Positions 44,331 through 53,042 of a stretch of DNA of 64,000 bases are shown here, piece after piece. Position 1 is the stretch's first letter. The number at the start of each line of letters is the position of its first letter. The translations under genes were made by a program, and so were the position numbers. Location of the stretch: positions 124,001-188,000 of the forward strand of contig CAWIDE010000013.1 of NCBI GenBank assembly GCA_963834715.1, written 5' to 3'. The DNA is from CAVSUZ01 sp963834715. GTDB lineage: Bacteria > Pseudomonadota > Alphaproteobacteria > Acetobacterales > Acetobacteraceae. The notes beneath the pieces are model-generated. The model was not told the DNA's origin and ran no database searches. It saw nothing but the letters and a program-made list of their open reading frames with translations.

Positions 44331-45344
44331 GTGGCACCACGCACCTATCTCGCCCTCAGTGCTACCTTCGCCGCCACCACCTTCGCCGCAATCTGGCTCT
44401 GGGTCGCCCTTGCGCCGATCACCTTTCTCGATCCCGAATACGCCGCCTGGCTCGCCAAAGAGCGCTTCCTCGCGCATTGCGACCTCGGCGACGTGGTCGT
44501 CGTCGGCGACTCCCGAGCCGCAGCCGATGTCGAGCCTGCCCTCCTGCCAGTCCGAACAACCAATCTCGCTCTCGGCGGCGGCGAACCCATCGAAGCCTAC
44601 GTCGCACTCCGCCGCGCCCTCGCCTGTCCCAATCCGCCCCGCCGCGTCGTCATCTCCTTCAGCGCCGGGCATTTCGCCCTCCCCGACCTCTTCTGGCAGC
44701 GCAGCATCGGATACGGCTTCCTGACCTTCACAGACCTCGAGCAACTCCGGATCATCTCGCAGCGCCTGCACGATGGCTCAGTGTATGCCATGTCGCTGGA
44801 CGACGGCCTGCCGCCCCGGCTCCGCGCAGCGCTTTACGCCCTCCGCTTCCCGCCGCTGTACTTCGCTAGCCTGCTGCACGGCGGCATCTTCCTGCGCGCC
44901 TCGGAAAACCAAGCCGCACTCGACCGAGCGACACGCAGCCGCGGCCAATATTTCTTTGGTACTGCGTCCGGCGCCAGCATTGTCGCCGTCGACGGCCACC
45001 TCGATGCGTTTCGCCCCCTTCCCGTCCTCGACTGGTATTTCGACCGCATGCTTGCACTGCTCACCGCACGCGGTATCGAAGCTGATTTCGTCGCCACCCC
45101 GATGAACCAGGCAACGTGGGACTCCGTCCGCCCGGACGTCCGCGCGGCCTTCACAGCGTACCTTCAGCGCTATGCCGCGCATTACCCAAACCTGCACCTG
45201 ATCGGCCCTGCGATGCCGCACTGGCCTGATCGCTACTTTGGCGACGCCTTCTCGCACCTCAACCCGGAGGGCGCCGCCCGCTTTAGCCGTGCCTTCTCCG
45301 CCTGGCTTGCTGGCTCCGCGTCCGTCGTAACCGCCGGGCGATAA
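44331..45344 (+). CDS. SGNH/AlgJ-DltD-like membrane-anchored acylation partner
   Basis: The GTG at 44331, 7 bp after the MBOAT stop, begins a 337-residue protein with an N-terminal membrane anchor (YLALSATFAATTFAAIWLWV) and an extracytoplasmic hydrolase-like domain. The block I motif is VVVVGDSRAAADVEPALLP (GDSR) and the C-terminal motif GDAFSHLNPEGAARFSRAF (DxxH). Family members such as AlgJ/AlgX or DltD take the acyl group from the MBOAT protein and place it on the polymer outside. Starting earlier would overlap the MBOAT gene. Assignment rests on motifs and context. Confidence 0.78.
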   Translation: MAPRTYLALSATFAATTFAAIWLWVALAPITFLDPEYAAWLAKERFLAHCDLGDVVVVGDSRAAADVEPALLPVRTTNLALGGGEPIEAYVALRRALACPNPPRRVVISFSAGHFALPDLFWQRSIGYGFLTFTDLEQLRIISQRLHDGSVYAMSLDDGLPPRLRAALYALRFPPLYFASLLHGGIFLRASENQAALDRATRSRGQYFFGTASGASIVAVDGHLDAFRPLPVLDWYFDRMLALLTARGIEADFVATPMNQATWDSVRPDVRAAFTAYLQRYAAHYPNLHLIGPAMPHWPDRYFGDAFSHLNPEGAARFSRAFSAWLAGSASVVTAGR

Positions 45345-45412
45345 GTCACGGGCTTCCCGCGCGGCCCGTTTCATGCCCCCATAGCCCCACAACCACCCGG
45401 AGGGGGCTCCGC

Positions 45413-46171
45413 ATGGAAGTCGAATGGCGTAACCTTCGCGCGGATCAGCTCCGCCAACGCACCGGCGCCATGGTCATCATTCCCGTTGCCGCACTTGAGC
45501 AACACGGACCGCATCTGCCCGTCGAGGTGGACTCCCGCTTGGCCGAAACCATCGTCCTCCGCACCGCCCAGAAAATCCAGGCCCGCGGTGAGGACGCCCT
45601 CGTTCTCCCCGTCATCTGGACCGGGCTTTCCGAGCACCACATGAGCTTCGGCGGCACCATCAGCCTCGATTTCCCGGCCTTCAGCCTGCTCATCGAGGGT
45701 GTCTGCCGCTCCATTGCCCGCCACGGTTTCCGCCGCATCGTGCTGCTCAACGCACATGGCGGCAACGAAAACGCGCTCCGCACCATCACCGACGAGCTGA
45801 CCCCCAAGCTCGGCCTCCCGATCGTCCAGTTTACCTACTGGTTCGCCGCGGCGCCCCAGATCGCCGAGATCCTGGAAGCCCAGACCGGGCTGCGGCACGC
45901 CTGCGAGGCCGAAACCTCCATGATGATGGCCCTCCGGCCGGAACTGGTCGCCAGCGATCGCATCGACCTCGCCCGCGCCAACCCGTCGCCCAATCCCGAA
46001 CCTGGCCTCTATCTCTGGCGCACCATCGCCGCCCGTTCCGCCTCCGGCGCGGTCGGCCACCCCGAAGCCGCCTCCGCTCCAAAGGGCGAACGCCTGCTCG
46101 AGGCCATCTCCGACACCCTCGCCACCAAACTTACCAACCCGGACCTCTGGTCCCTCCCCTGGACCACGTGA
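45413..46171 (+). CDS. Creatininase family protein
   Basis: The 252-residue member of the creatininase/MftE-like amidohydrolase family has metal-site motifs VAALEQHGPHLPVEVDSRLA (Glu, His, Asp), SEHHMSFGGTISLDFPAF, VLLNAHGGNENALRTI and HACEAETSMMMALRPEL. Members hydrolyse creatinine, lactams or formamides. It is 3 bp upstream of the two genes of a molybdenum hydroxylase, so it may open a ring or amide in the same catabolic route. Intact. Confidence 0.9.
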   Translation: MEVEWRNLRADQLRQRTGAMVIIPVAALEQHGPHLPVEVDSRLAETIVLRTAQKIQARGEDALVLPVIWTGLSEHHMSFGGTISLDFPAFSLLIEGVCRSIARHGFRRIVLLNAHGGNENALRTITDELTPKLGLPIVQFTYWFAAAPQIAEILEAQTGLRHACEAETSMMMALRPELVASDRIDLARANPSPNPEPGLYLWRTIAARSASGAVGHPEAASAPKGERLLEAISDTLATKLTNPDLWSLPWTT

Positions 46172-46174
46172 GCC

Positions 46175-46630
46175 ATGCCGCTAACGCTTACCGTCAACGG
46201 CACCGCACTCACCCTCGACGTGGACCCGACCACGCCGCTCCTCGATGTCCTCCGCAACATCCTCAACCTTAAAGGGGCTCGCTTCGGCTGCGGGCTCGAA
46301 CAATGCGGCACCTGCATGGTCCTGCTCGACACTGAACCCATCTTCTCCTGCGTCCGCGAGGTCGGCACCGTCGCCGGTCGCCATATTACCACCGTCGAAG
46401 CCCTCGCCGGCCACCCCCTCACCGAGGCCTTCATCGCAGAACAGGCCGGCCAGTGCGGCTATTGCCTCTCCGGCATTCTGATTAGTGCCAAGGCCCTGTT
46501 CGATCGCAATCCCAACCCCACCCGCGGCGATATCGCCGCGGCCCTGGACCGCCATCTCTGCCGCTGCGGTGCGCATAACCGCATCATCTGCGCAATCCAA
46601 CGTGCTGCACGGGGAGACTTGCCCGCATGA
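46175..46630 (+). CDS. (2Fe-2S) subunit of xanthine dehydrogenase-family enzyme
   Basis: This 151-residue iron-sulfur subunit has two clusters: a plant-ferredoxin-type site FGCGLEQCGTCMVLL with a later Cys in IFSCVREV, and a helical site GQCGYCLSGILISAK with HLCRCGAHNRIICAI. It passes electrons from the molybdenum subunit encoded next, as in isoquinoline 1-oxidoreductase (IorA-like) enzymes that lack a FAD subunit. No FAD subunit gene is adjacent. It overlaps the next gene by 4 bp (ATGA). Confidence 0.92.
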   Translation: MPLTLTVNGTALTLDVDPTTPLLDVLRNILNLKGARFGCGLEQCGTCMVLLDTEPIFSCVREVGTVAGRHITTVEALAGHPLTEAFIAEQAGQCGYCLSGILISAKALFDRNPNPTRGDIAAALDRHLCRCGAHNRIICAIQRAARGDLPA

Positions 46631-48741
46631 CCACCACCCCGCTCCCCCAATCCGTCATTAACAATCCCCGCCCCGACCGCTGGATCTACCTCGACCCGCA
46701 GGACCGATCCGTCCGCCTCGCTGTCGGTAAGGTCGAAATCGGCCAGGGCGTGCTGACCGCACTGGCTCAGATCGCCGCCGAGGAGCTGGATATCGATTTC
46801 AACTGTATCCGGGTTATCTCCGGCGATACGGAGCGCGCCCCAGACGAAGGCTCCACCAGCAGCAGCCTCTCCATCGAGGTCTCCGGCGCTTCTGTCAGGC
46901 TGATCAGCGCCGAGGTCCGCGGCCGCATCCTCGACCGCGTCGCCCAGCGCCTCAACTGCGCCCCCGATGACATTACTGTTGTTGACGGCGCCTTCTTCCT
47001 CGGCGACAACGCCACTGGCCACGACTACTGGACCTTCGCGCCCCAGGCCGACCTGTCGAGTCACGCCGACGGCTCAGCCCCCCGCAAGCCGGTCGCCCGC
47101 TACAGGCTGGTCGGCACGCCCACCCGTCGCATCGACCTCCCGGGCAAGATCACCGGCGGCGCCTTCATCCAGGACATGGTCCGGCCGGACATGCTGCACG
47201 CCCGCATTCTGCGTCAGCCTTCCCGCGACGCCCGTCTCACCGCCCTGGACGAAGCCGCTATCCGCCGCGCTTCCCGCGGGGACCTCCGCATCCTCCGCCT
47301 CGGCAACTTCCTCGCCCTGCTCAGCCCTGACGAAACCGTAGCCCAGCGCGCCACCGTCGCTGCGCCCAACCATGCGCGCTGGGAAAACACTCAGCCCACC
47401 TCACCCAAAGCACAGGAAGCCGCTTGGCTGATCGGCAAACCAAACGACGACCGTGTACCAGGCGCCCCGCTCCCCGCCGCGCAGGGTGAAATCGTCGAAG
47501 CTACCTACTCCCGCCCCTACATCGCCCACGCCGCCTTGGCTCCGTCCTGCGCCCTCGCCGAAAATCGCAACGGCCACCTCACCATCTGGAGCCACACCCA
47601 GGCCATCTATCCCCTCCGCACCGCGCTTGCCAAAGTCCTCGGCCGCCCCGAAGGCTCCATCACTGCCCGCCACGTCCCCGGCGCCGGCTGCTACGGTCAC
47701 AACGGAGCCGACGACGTCGCGCTGGACGCCGCCCTGATTGCCCAGGAGATCCCGGACCACTGCATCCGCGTCCAATGGCGGCGAGAGGAGGAGTTCGCCT
47801 TCGAGCGCTATGGCCCCGCCCAGATCGTCACTATTCGCGCCGTCCTCGACGCGAACCCCCACCCAAAAGACTGGACGGCCGAGATCTGGGCCGCGTCCCA
47901 CGTTCAACGCCCCGCCATGGGCGGCAATATGCTGGCCCACGAGGCCCTGCCCGAGCCACCACCTCCAGCCCGGCCCTTTGAACCACCCGAAGCCGCCGGT
48001 GGTGGCGGTACCCGCAACGCCTTCCCGCTCTACGATATCCCGGCCAAGCGGATCATCCATCACCTCGCCCTCGATCCGCCCCTGCGAACCTCCGCCCTGC
48101 GCAGCCTCGGAGCCATGGCCAACGTGTTTGCGCTTGAAAGCATGATGGACGAGCTCGCCGAACGTGCCGGCGGAGACCCGGTCGCCTATCGCCTTTCCAT
48201 CATGTCCGAACCACGTGCCCGTCGCGTTATCGAGCATGCCGCCAAGATGGCAAACTGGTCCGCCCGCGGCGCCGCGGCTACCGGAACCGGCCTCGGCATT
48301 GGCTTCGCACAATACAAGAATTGCTCGGCCTATGCGGCGGTCGTTGTCGCACTGGACGTGGACCAGGAGGTCCGGCTCCGCCGCATCTGGGCCGCCGCCG
48401 ACGCGGGCCTGATTATCAACCCCCACGGTGCAATCAACCAGCTCGAGGGCGGTATCATCCAGGCCGCAAGTTTTACGCTGAAGGAACAGGTGAAACTTGG
48501 CGACAACGGTGTCACTTCCCTTGACTGGCAAACTTACCCGATCCTGCGCTTTTCCGAAATTCCCGAAATCACTTGCGAACTGATCGACGCCCGCGACCAT
48601 CCCTCGCTCGGTATGGGCGAATGCACCATCGGTCCTACCGCGGCCGCCATCGGCAACGCCGTCGCCCACGCCCTCGGCACCCGCATCCGCGATCTGCCTC
48701 TCACGAGAGAACGCATCGCCGCCGCGCTGCTGCAAAGTTAA
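46627..48741 (+). CDS. Molybdopterin-binding subunit, xanthine dehydrogenase family
   Basis: The large molybdenum hydroxylase subunit has 704 residues, single-chain in the IorB/aldehyde oxidase style. It begins within the 2Fe-2S gene. The region PDRWIYLDPQDRSVRLAVGK is followed by GKVEIGQGVLTALAQIAAEE (cofactor contact), PTRRIDLPGKITGGAFIQDM and GGGGTRNAFPLYDIPAKRII. The C-terminal catalytic Glu is in HPSLGMGECTIGPTAAAIG. Enzymes of this type hydroxylate N-heterocycles or aldehydes. With the creatininase gene, N-heterocycle breakdown is plausible. Intact. Confidence 0.9.
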   Translation: MTTTPLPQSVINNPRPDRWIYLDPQDRSVRLAVGKVEIGQGVLTALAQIAAEELDIDFNCIRVISGDTERAPDEGSTSSSLSIEVSGASVRLISAEVRGRILDRVAQRLNCAPDDITVVDGAFFLGDNATGHDYWTFAPQADLSSHADGSAPRKPVARYRLVGTPTRRIDLPGKITGGAFIQDMVRPDMLHARILRQPSRDARLTALDEAAIRRASRGDLRILRLGNFLALLSPDETVAQRATVAAPNHARWENTQPTSPKAQEAAWLIGKPNDDRVPGAPLPAAQGEIVEATYSRPYIAHAALAPSCALAENRNGHLTIWSHTQAIYPLRTALAKVLGRPEGSITARHVPGAGCYGHNGADDVALDAALIAQEIPDHCIRVQWRREEEFAFERYGPAQIVTIRAVLDANPHPKDWTAEIWAASHVQRPAMGGNMLAHEALPEPPPPARPFEPPEAAGGGGTRNAFPLYDIPAKRIIHHLALDPPLRTSALRSLGAMANVFALESMMDELAERAGGDPVAYRLSIMSEPRARRVIEHAAKMANWSARGAAATGTGLGIGFAQYKNCSAYAAVVVALDVDQEVRLRRIWAAADAGLIINPHGAINQLEGGIIQAASFTLKEQVKLGDNGVTSLDWQTYPILRFSEIPEITCELIDARDHPSLGMGECTIGPTAAAIGNAVAHALGTRIRDLPLTRERIAAALLQS

Positions 48742-48776
48742 AGCGAGTTCAAGGTGACTGGAAACAGCGCACCAAA

Positions 48777-48828
48777 CTCACCTCTCCCTCTGGGAGAGGT
48801 CGGCGCGCGACAGCGCGCCGGGTGAGGG
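48777..48828. repeat. Dispersed palindromic repeat, copy 2
   Basis: Same nested-hairpin design as 29660-29717: CTCACCTCTCCC..GGGAGAGG then TCGGCGCGCGA..GCGCGCCGGGTGAGGG, with shorter loops. It sits 36 bp after the molybdenum hydroxylase stop, at the boundary to the accessory island, and might also act as a terminator. Confidence 0.75.
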
Positions 48829-49038
48829 TGGGCGCGGCTCCGGCCACGCCAAATGGGTGCTAACCTGCTCAAGCTCCCTACCGATCCCGGATGCCCACGA
48901 AACCGCCTTCCTCGTCATGCCGACGCAGGGGGCTGTAATCCACTCGTGCTCGACATTGTTTTTTTCCTGCATGCATTTTTGGGTACCGCAGCTTCGCGCT
49001 TTCTGATTCTATTGCGCGGAACGGGGGAGTGATTCGCA

Positions 49039-49696
49039 TGAGCCAAGGCGTCCGCGTGTTGCGTCCGGAACGGTCTCAGCTGCGCCGGGACATGGTGGAC
49101 CTGGACAGCCAGTTGCCGCCCGAGCATCGCGCGCTCGCGTAGTGTGGAGTTGCGTCAGCAGCGCCCAGCTCGATGGGCTCTATGCTCGGATCAAAGCTCG
49201 CGATGAGCAGGCAGGCCGCCCGGCGTCGGACCGGGCGGTCCTGCTGGCGCTGTGGATGTATGCGACCGTTGCGGGTGTCGGCGCGGCACGGGCGATTGCC
49301 CGTCTGTGCGAGCACCATGCGGCCTATCGCTGGATCTGCGGCGGGGTGCCGGTCAATCACGACATGCTGGCGACGTTTCGCCGTGAGAGTGGCGCCCAGC
49401 TCGATGAGTTGCTCACTCGAAGGCTAACCGGGCTGATCGCCGAGGGTTTGCTGACAGTGGAGGAGGTGGCCATCGACGGGACGAAGGTGCGTGCCCGCGC
49501 GGGGCGCGGTTCGTTTGCCAAACGTGAGCGGCTGGGCCGGATCGAGGCTGCGGTGGCCAAGCGTGTGGCGGCGTTGAAGAGTGAGTTGGAGCCGGATGCA
49601 GCCGAGGCCGAGCATGGCCGGCAGGAGCGTGCCTTGCGGGCGGCCGAGGAACCACGGCCGATCATTCGACCGCCTCAATTCCCTCCGCGGCATTAG
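49039..49696 (+). pseudogene. IS1182-type transposase, truncated and frameshifted
   Basis: An ATG at 49039 gives the usual N-terminus (RDMVDLDSQLPPEHRA). The frame breaks at about 49139-49142 and resumes as WSCVSSAQLDGLYARIKARD, ALWMYATVAGVGAARAIARL, YRWICGGVPVNHDMLATFRR and VAIDGTKVRARAGRGSFAKR, the N-terminal half of IS1182-family transposases with the first catalytic Asp in AIDGTKV. Homology stops near 49650 and the remaining two thirds, including the other acidic residues, are missing. A dead insertion-sequence fragment marking the left side of the accessory island. Confidence 0.8.
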
Positions 49697-49934
49697 CCGG
49701 ACAGCTCTGGCCTGATGCGAAATGATCTGCCGTCGTTTCAACATCGCCGATTCCGGGATTTTCTTACAGCCCCGAAGGTCGGCATCCACCACTTCGGGTG
49801 CCCCAGTCCGATCAAGGATGTTATCCTTGTCAGCGAGGCCCAGGCAGTCTAGGCGAGTAGATGTTGGCTCGGTGAATACGCTTGGCGCTCGAGATCCCCC
49901 AAAGGCGAGAGTGGCGGTCGCAACGCCAGGAACG

Positions 49935-50450
49935 GTCAGCCAGTTTGCCACTTGATCCCAGGTCATGCTCGCAGCTTCCCGAAGGCGGCTCATGGCGCGT
50001 AATGTAGGGCTGGTGCCGAAGGCGATCCAATCGGCACTGGCTAACCCGTTGCCGATTTCATAATACAATCGCAGGCCGTGGTAAATTCGCAAACCGACCC
50101 GGCCCTAACGCACTTCCGCGCCATGCTCGATGAAATATACGGCAATCGCCTTAAGCGCGTGGTACTGTTCGGTTCGCGCGCGCGGTGATGCCCGCGAGGA
50201 CTCCGACTATGACGTTGCGATGTTCCTGCGCGACATGGCGACCGCATGGCCGTGAACCTGCTAGCCGACCTTAGCACGGCGGTTCTCGATGAAACCGGGG
50301 AGCTTATTCACGCGATGCCCCACCGCGCCGGTTCCTATCGCGAACGAACGCCGCTGATGCACGAAATCCGCGCCGAAGGCATTGACCTGTGAGGCCGGAA
50401 GCCGCCCTCTTTCTAGATAAGGTGCGGCAGCAGCTCCATACGGCAGACAT
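49935..50450 (+). repeat. Diverged ~0.5-kb duplication, copy A
   Basis: The block starting GTCAGCCAGTTTGCCACTTG and running through the mntA-like and hepT-like remnants matches 53990-54505 in order and mostly base by base, including the shared upstream GGCGATCCAATCGGCACTGG. Copy A has several small deletions relative to copy B. The two copies are in direct orientation about 4 kb apart, around scrambled gene fragments. Confidence 0.8.
50078..50392 (+). pseudogene. MntA-type nucleotidyltransferase antitoxin, degenerate
   Basis: This is a damaged copy of the gene at 54129-54449. The readable pieces are HFRAMLDEIYGNRLKRVVLF, GSRAR then, after a one-base loss, DAREDSDYDVAMFLRDM, and after another loss, LLADLSTAVLDETGELIHAM and GSYRERTPLMHEIRAEGIDL. 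The active-site motif GSRAR-G-D...SDYD is present only when frames are combined. The intact relative is the AMP-transferring antitoxin of HepT-MntA systems. Confidence 0.8.
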
Positions 50451-50595
50451 CCTCCTGCGGTGCGAAGCAGACCACCAAACCGCATACCAGCCAAGGACCT
50501 GCTCGTGTTGGCGTCTGCAGAGGCCGAGAAACCTAGCCCCGCGACGGCGGGTTCGTCAGTACCGCCACTTAACCCGCCTGTCTTCGGACCGATGA
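50389..50595 (+). pseudogene. HepT-like HEPN toxin remnant
   Basis: The GTG start overlaps the end of the mntA remnant. The first ~25 residues (RPEAALFLDKVRQQLHTADI) match HEPN-domain toxins partnered with MntA. After that the reading (RCEADHQTAYQPRTCSCW...) has no similarity and the HEPN active-site region is absent. It looks truncated or frameshifted and inactive. Confidence 0.65.
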
Positions 50596-50704
50596 AACAA
50601 AATGCGAGTACTGTGATCTACGTCACAGAAATGCAGTTGCATCCCGCTTAAATTCAGTTAGTCGTCCGATCAGGACCGGTCAGTTGCGATGATGGAGATG
50701 AATG

Positions 50705-51182
50705 ATGCATTGCAAAAAAGTTTCTTGCGACTCTGGGATGCAGTTTGCTACTGGGATTCCCGGCCTGGGCCGTATCGAATGGGCCCTGGCGGGACACAAC
50801 CCATATTGAGAACGTTCACTTCGTTACCCATGATTCCGACGGGTTCCGGACCAATGTGCCGGGACCGACTGTAAATTCCCGGAACGCTCCCACCGGCCCG
50901 AACGTTCACTGGGTTCCCCCGACAGGCACACACCACATCGACACGGCACGATGGCACGAGGGTCATTGGTGGCACGGCGCGCATGGCGGTCGGTTTGGCT
51001 GGTGGTGGATCGTCGGGCCAGACTTCTATGAGTATCCCGATGCGGCCGTGGTCTATCCGGCACCGCCGCCCCTCGTTCAAGGCTACTGGTATTGGTGCGA
51101 CGCCTACCGGCAATATTATCCCTATGTTGCTGTCTGTCCGAGCGGCTGGCGTGCAGTCCTGCCAGGCGCACCCATCGGATAG
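50705..51182 (+). pseudogene. Secreted Trp/Tyr/His-rich protein, signal peptide frameshifted
   Basis: An ATG at 50705, with GGAG upstream, reads MHCKK and, if one A of the six at 50714-50719 is dropped, continues as a signal peptide KFLATLGCSLLLGFPAWAVS (478 bp, 3n+1). The mature ~135 residues are rich in Trp, His, Tyr and Pro (ARWHEGHWWHGAHGGRFGWW, then PPPLVQGYWYWCDAYRQYYP, YVAVCPSGWRAV). Similar YYPYVxxCPxGW-ending proteins are common in alphaproteobacteria with no assigned function. Without the correction the signal peptide is lost. Confidence 0.65.
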
Positions 51183-51379
51183 CGTCGGCCAGAAAGGCAA
51201 TCGGGGGGTTGCCTACTTGCCTGCTCGGCTCTGGTATCCGCTGCCCGCTTCGCCCAGTAAGCTACCTGGTCGCGCCACGCTCCAATTGCGTCACCAATCG
51301 CCGCCTGTAAGGGTGCAAAAGCCGGGCGACTTAAGAACGGAATGGCTGTTCAGAGGCCGGGATGATAGGTGCAGCAGGC

Positions 51380-51500
51380 AGCAGTGGTCAAAGCCGCGAC
51401 TTCGGCCTGCTCTTCACCGACCCTAGCGGCTTTTTCTCCGAAGGAAAGCGCGACTGCACCTCGATAGTCGAGACAATGAAAGGCGGCGCCCCTGCAGGAG
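51380..51500 (+). pseudogene. Glucoamylase (GH15) gene fragment 2
   Basis: SRDFGLLFTDPSGFFSEGKR and DCTSIVETMKGGAP closely match residues ~56-90 of the glucoamylase encoded at 60781-63143 (TRDFGLLFTDATGFFSEEKR, DCTSVVERLEDGVP). Nothing of the gene lies on either side, so this is a scrap of a second GH15 copy. Another scrap, from an earlier part of the gene, lies at 52845-52926. Confidence 0.8.
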
Positions 51501-51516
51501 GGAAAAGAGGGATCGG

Positions 51517-52738
51517 TCAGCCATGCATAAGCGGGCAGCCGAACACCGCCGGAGGTGGAAAGGCGTTCGCACCGCTTATAGTGGCGATCGGCTTGTAGTA
51601 GTCCCATCTGTACCTGGCCTCAGAGGACGGCTTCACCTCCCAAACATACATCGTGTGCCGGACGCAGCCATTCGGGTCGATACGCACATCGGTGTTGTAG
51701 AAATCGTTCACCGGCATTTCGTGCATCTTCGCGGCCACCGCGTCGGCGTCCAGCGTGCCAGCCGCCTTCACGGCCTTCAGATAATGCAGCACAGCAGCGT
51801 AGCAGCCGGCGCGCTGCATGGTCGGTGGCTCGTCGATCGACTGACTGAAGCGCTTGGTCCAGTCGCGGGTCTTATGGCTCAGGTCCCAGTAGAACGAATT
51901 GGTCAGCACCAACCCCTGACAGACGTCCTGACTCAGCGCCTTGACGTCGGCGATCGCCATCAGCAGCGTCGCCAGGCGCTGGCCGCCCTTGGCAATCCCG
52001 AACTCGGCTGCCTGCTTGATGCAGTTCTGCAGATCCGTGCCGGCATTGGCGAGCCCGATCACCTTCGCGCGGGACGCCCTCGCCCGCAGCAGATAGGACG
52101 AGAAATCAGCAGTGCCGAGCGGCACGCGCACGCTGCCCAGGACCTTGCCACCGGCTTCCTTCACGAAGGTGGTAGTGTTCTCTTCCAGCGAATAGCCAAA
52201 GGCGTAGTCCACGGTGATGAAGAACCAGGTGTCTCCGCCGGCCTTGGTCAGCTCACCACCCGTACCCTTGGCCAGCGCATAGGTGTCGTACACGAACTGG
52301 AACCCGTACGGCGAGCATTGCTTGCCGATGAAATCAGTCGCCGCCGGATCGGCTGCCATGTAAATGCGTTTCTTCTCGCGGCTGATCTGCTGAATCGCCA
52401 AGCCGGAAGAGCTGGCCGCGCCATCGGCCAGCGCATCGACGCCGTTGTCGTCGATCCACTCACGCGCTTTCGCCGCCGCGATGTTCGGCTTGTCCTGGTC
52501 GTCGGCTTGCAGGATTTCGATCGAACGGCCGAGCACGGAACCGCCGAAATCCTCGACCGCCATCTTCGCGGTTACTATGTCGCCGGGCCCGCCGTCGTCG
52601 CGGTAGGGACCGGTCATGTCGCTGAGCAGGCCAATGCGCACCGGCTTCGATGTGCTTTGCGCGCGCAGGATCGCGGGGCAGGTCAACGGCGCTGCAGCAA
52701 ATTGCGCCGAGCGCAACCCGACGCGTGATCCGGATCAT
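51517..52738 (-). pseudogene. ABC transporter substrate-binding protein (Leu/Ile/Val-type), frameshifted in signal peptide
   Basis: From the ATG at 52738, with a perfect GGGAGGA ribosome site, the signal begins MIRITRRVALGA (twin-Arg-like). An indel at 52700-52706 shifts the frame, after which FAAAPLTCPAILRAQSTSKP and VRIGLLSDMTGPYRDDGGPG continue (1222 bp, 3n+1). The mature ~385 residues are a type I periplasmic-binding protein (DQDKPNIAAAKAREWIDDNG, AGGDTWFFITVDYAFGYSLE), of the branched-chain amino acid/urea/amide-binding class. No permease or ATPase genes are near, so it is an orphan inside the accessory island. Confidence 0.82.
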
Positions 52739-52844
52739 AGTGTCCTCCCTTCGTGACGTCTTATTATGGGGCCAGATTACCCGGCCCGCTGTGCGCCTGG
52801 AAGTGGCCTGCTCATAGCATCGCCCGCGACACCTCCGGGTCCGG

Positions 52845-52926
52845 GTAGTACGAGGCACGGAATCCCTCGCCGGGCCTTTCAACGCCAAAACTGGAGTGGG
52901 AACCGCACTCGCTCCCGTCAGCCACG
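52845..52926 (+). pseudogene. Glucoamylase (GH15) gene fragment 1
   Basis: The DNA from GGAATCCCTCGCC to CAGCCACGTCTGG aligns with the start of the glucoamylase gene (60810-60875, encoding AKTGVGTALSPVSRVWF) with scattered substitutions and indels. It corresponds to a region before fragment 2, yet it lies after it on the same strand, so the copy was rearranged as well as cut. Confidence 0.7.
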
Positions 52927-53042
52927 TCTGGCGGTGATTACCAACGCGGTGTTCGATGCGATTAGGGTGCGGTTCCGGCAGACGCCGTTCCGGCCGGAGC
53001 GGGTGAAGGCGGCAGTCACCCGGAGCGATTGTCCCAAGGGTT
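52927..53042 (+). pseudogene. C-terminal scrap of a molybdenum hydroxylase large subunit
   Basis: Joined directly to the glucoamylase scrap, the frame LAVITNAVFDAIRVRFRQTP, FRPERVKAAVTRSDCPKG, stop has the look of the extreme C-terminus of xanthine dehydrogenase/aldehyde oxidase large subunits (typically AVANAVFDALGVR...P..PERV...). It is not a copy of the end of the gene at 46627-48741, whose tail reads differently, so a different parent gene is implied. Confidence 0.6.

Noticed and set aside
47401..48735. Long antisense frame opposite the molybdenum hydroxylase (444 aa)
   Set aside because: No similarity or start signal. The plus-strand gene has conserved cofactor and catalytic motifs over the same DNA.
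51523..52728. 401-residue plus-strand frame opposite the binding-protein gene
   Set aside because: Arg/His/Gln/Ala-rich shadow. The minus strand encodes a clear periplasmic-binding protein.
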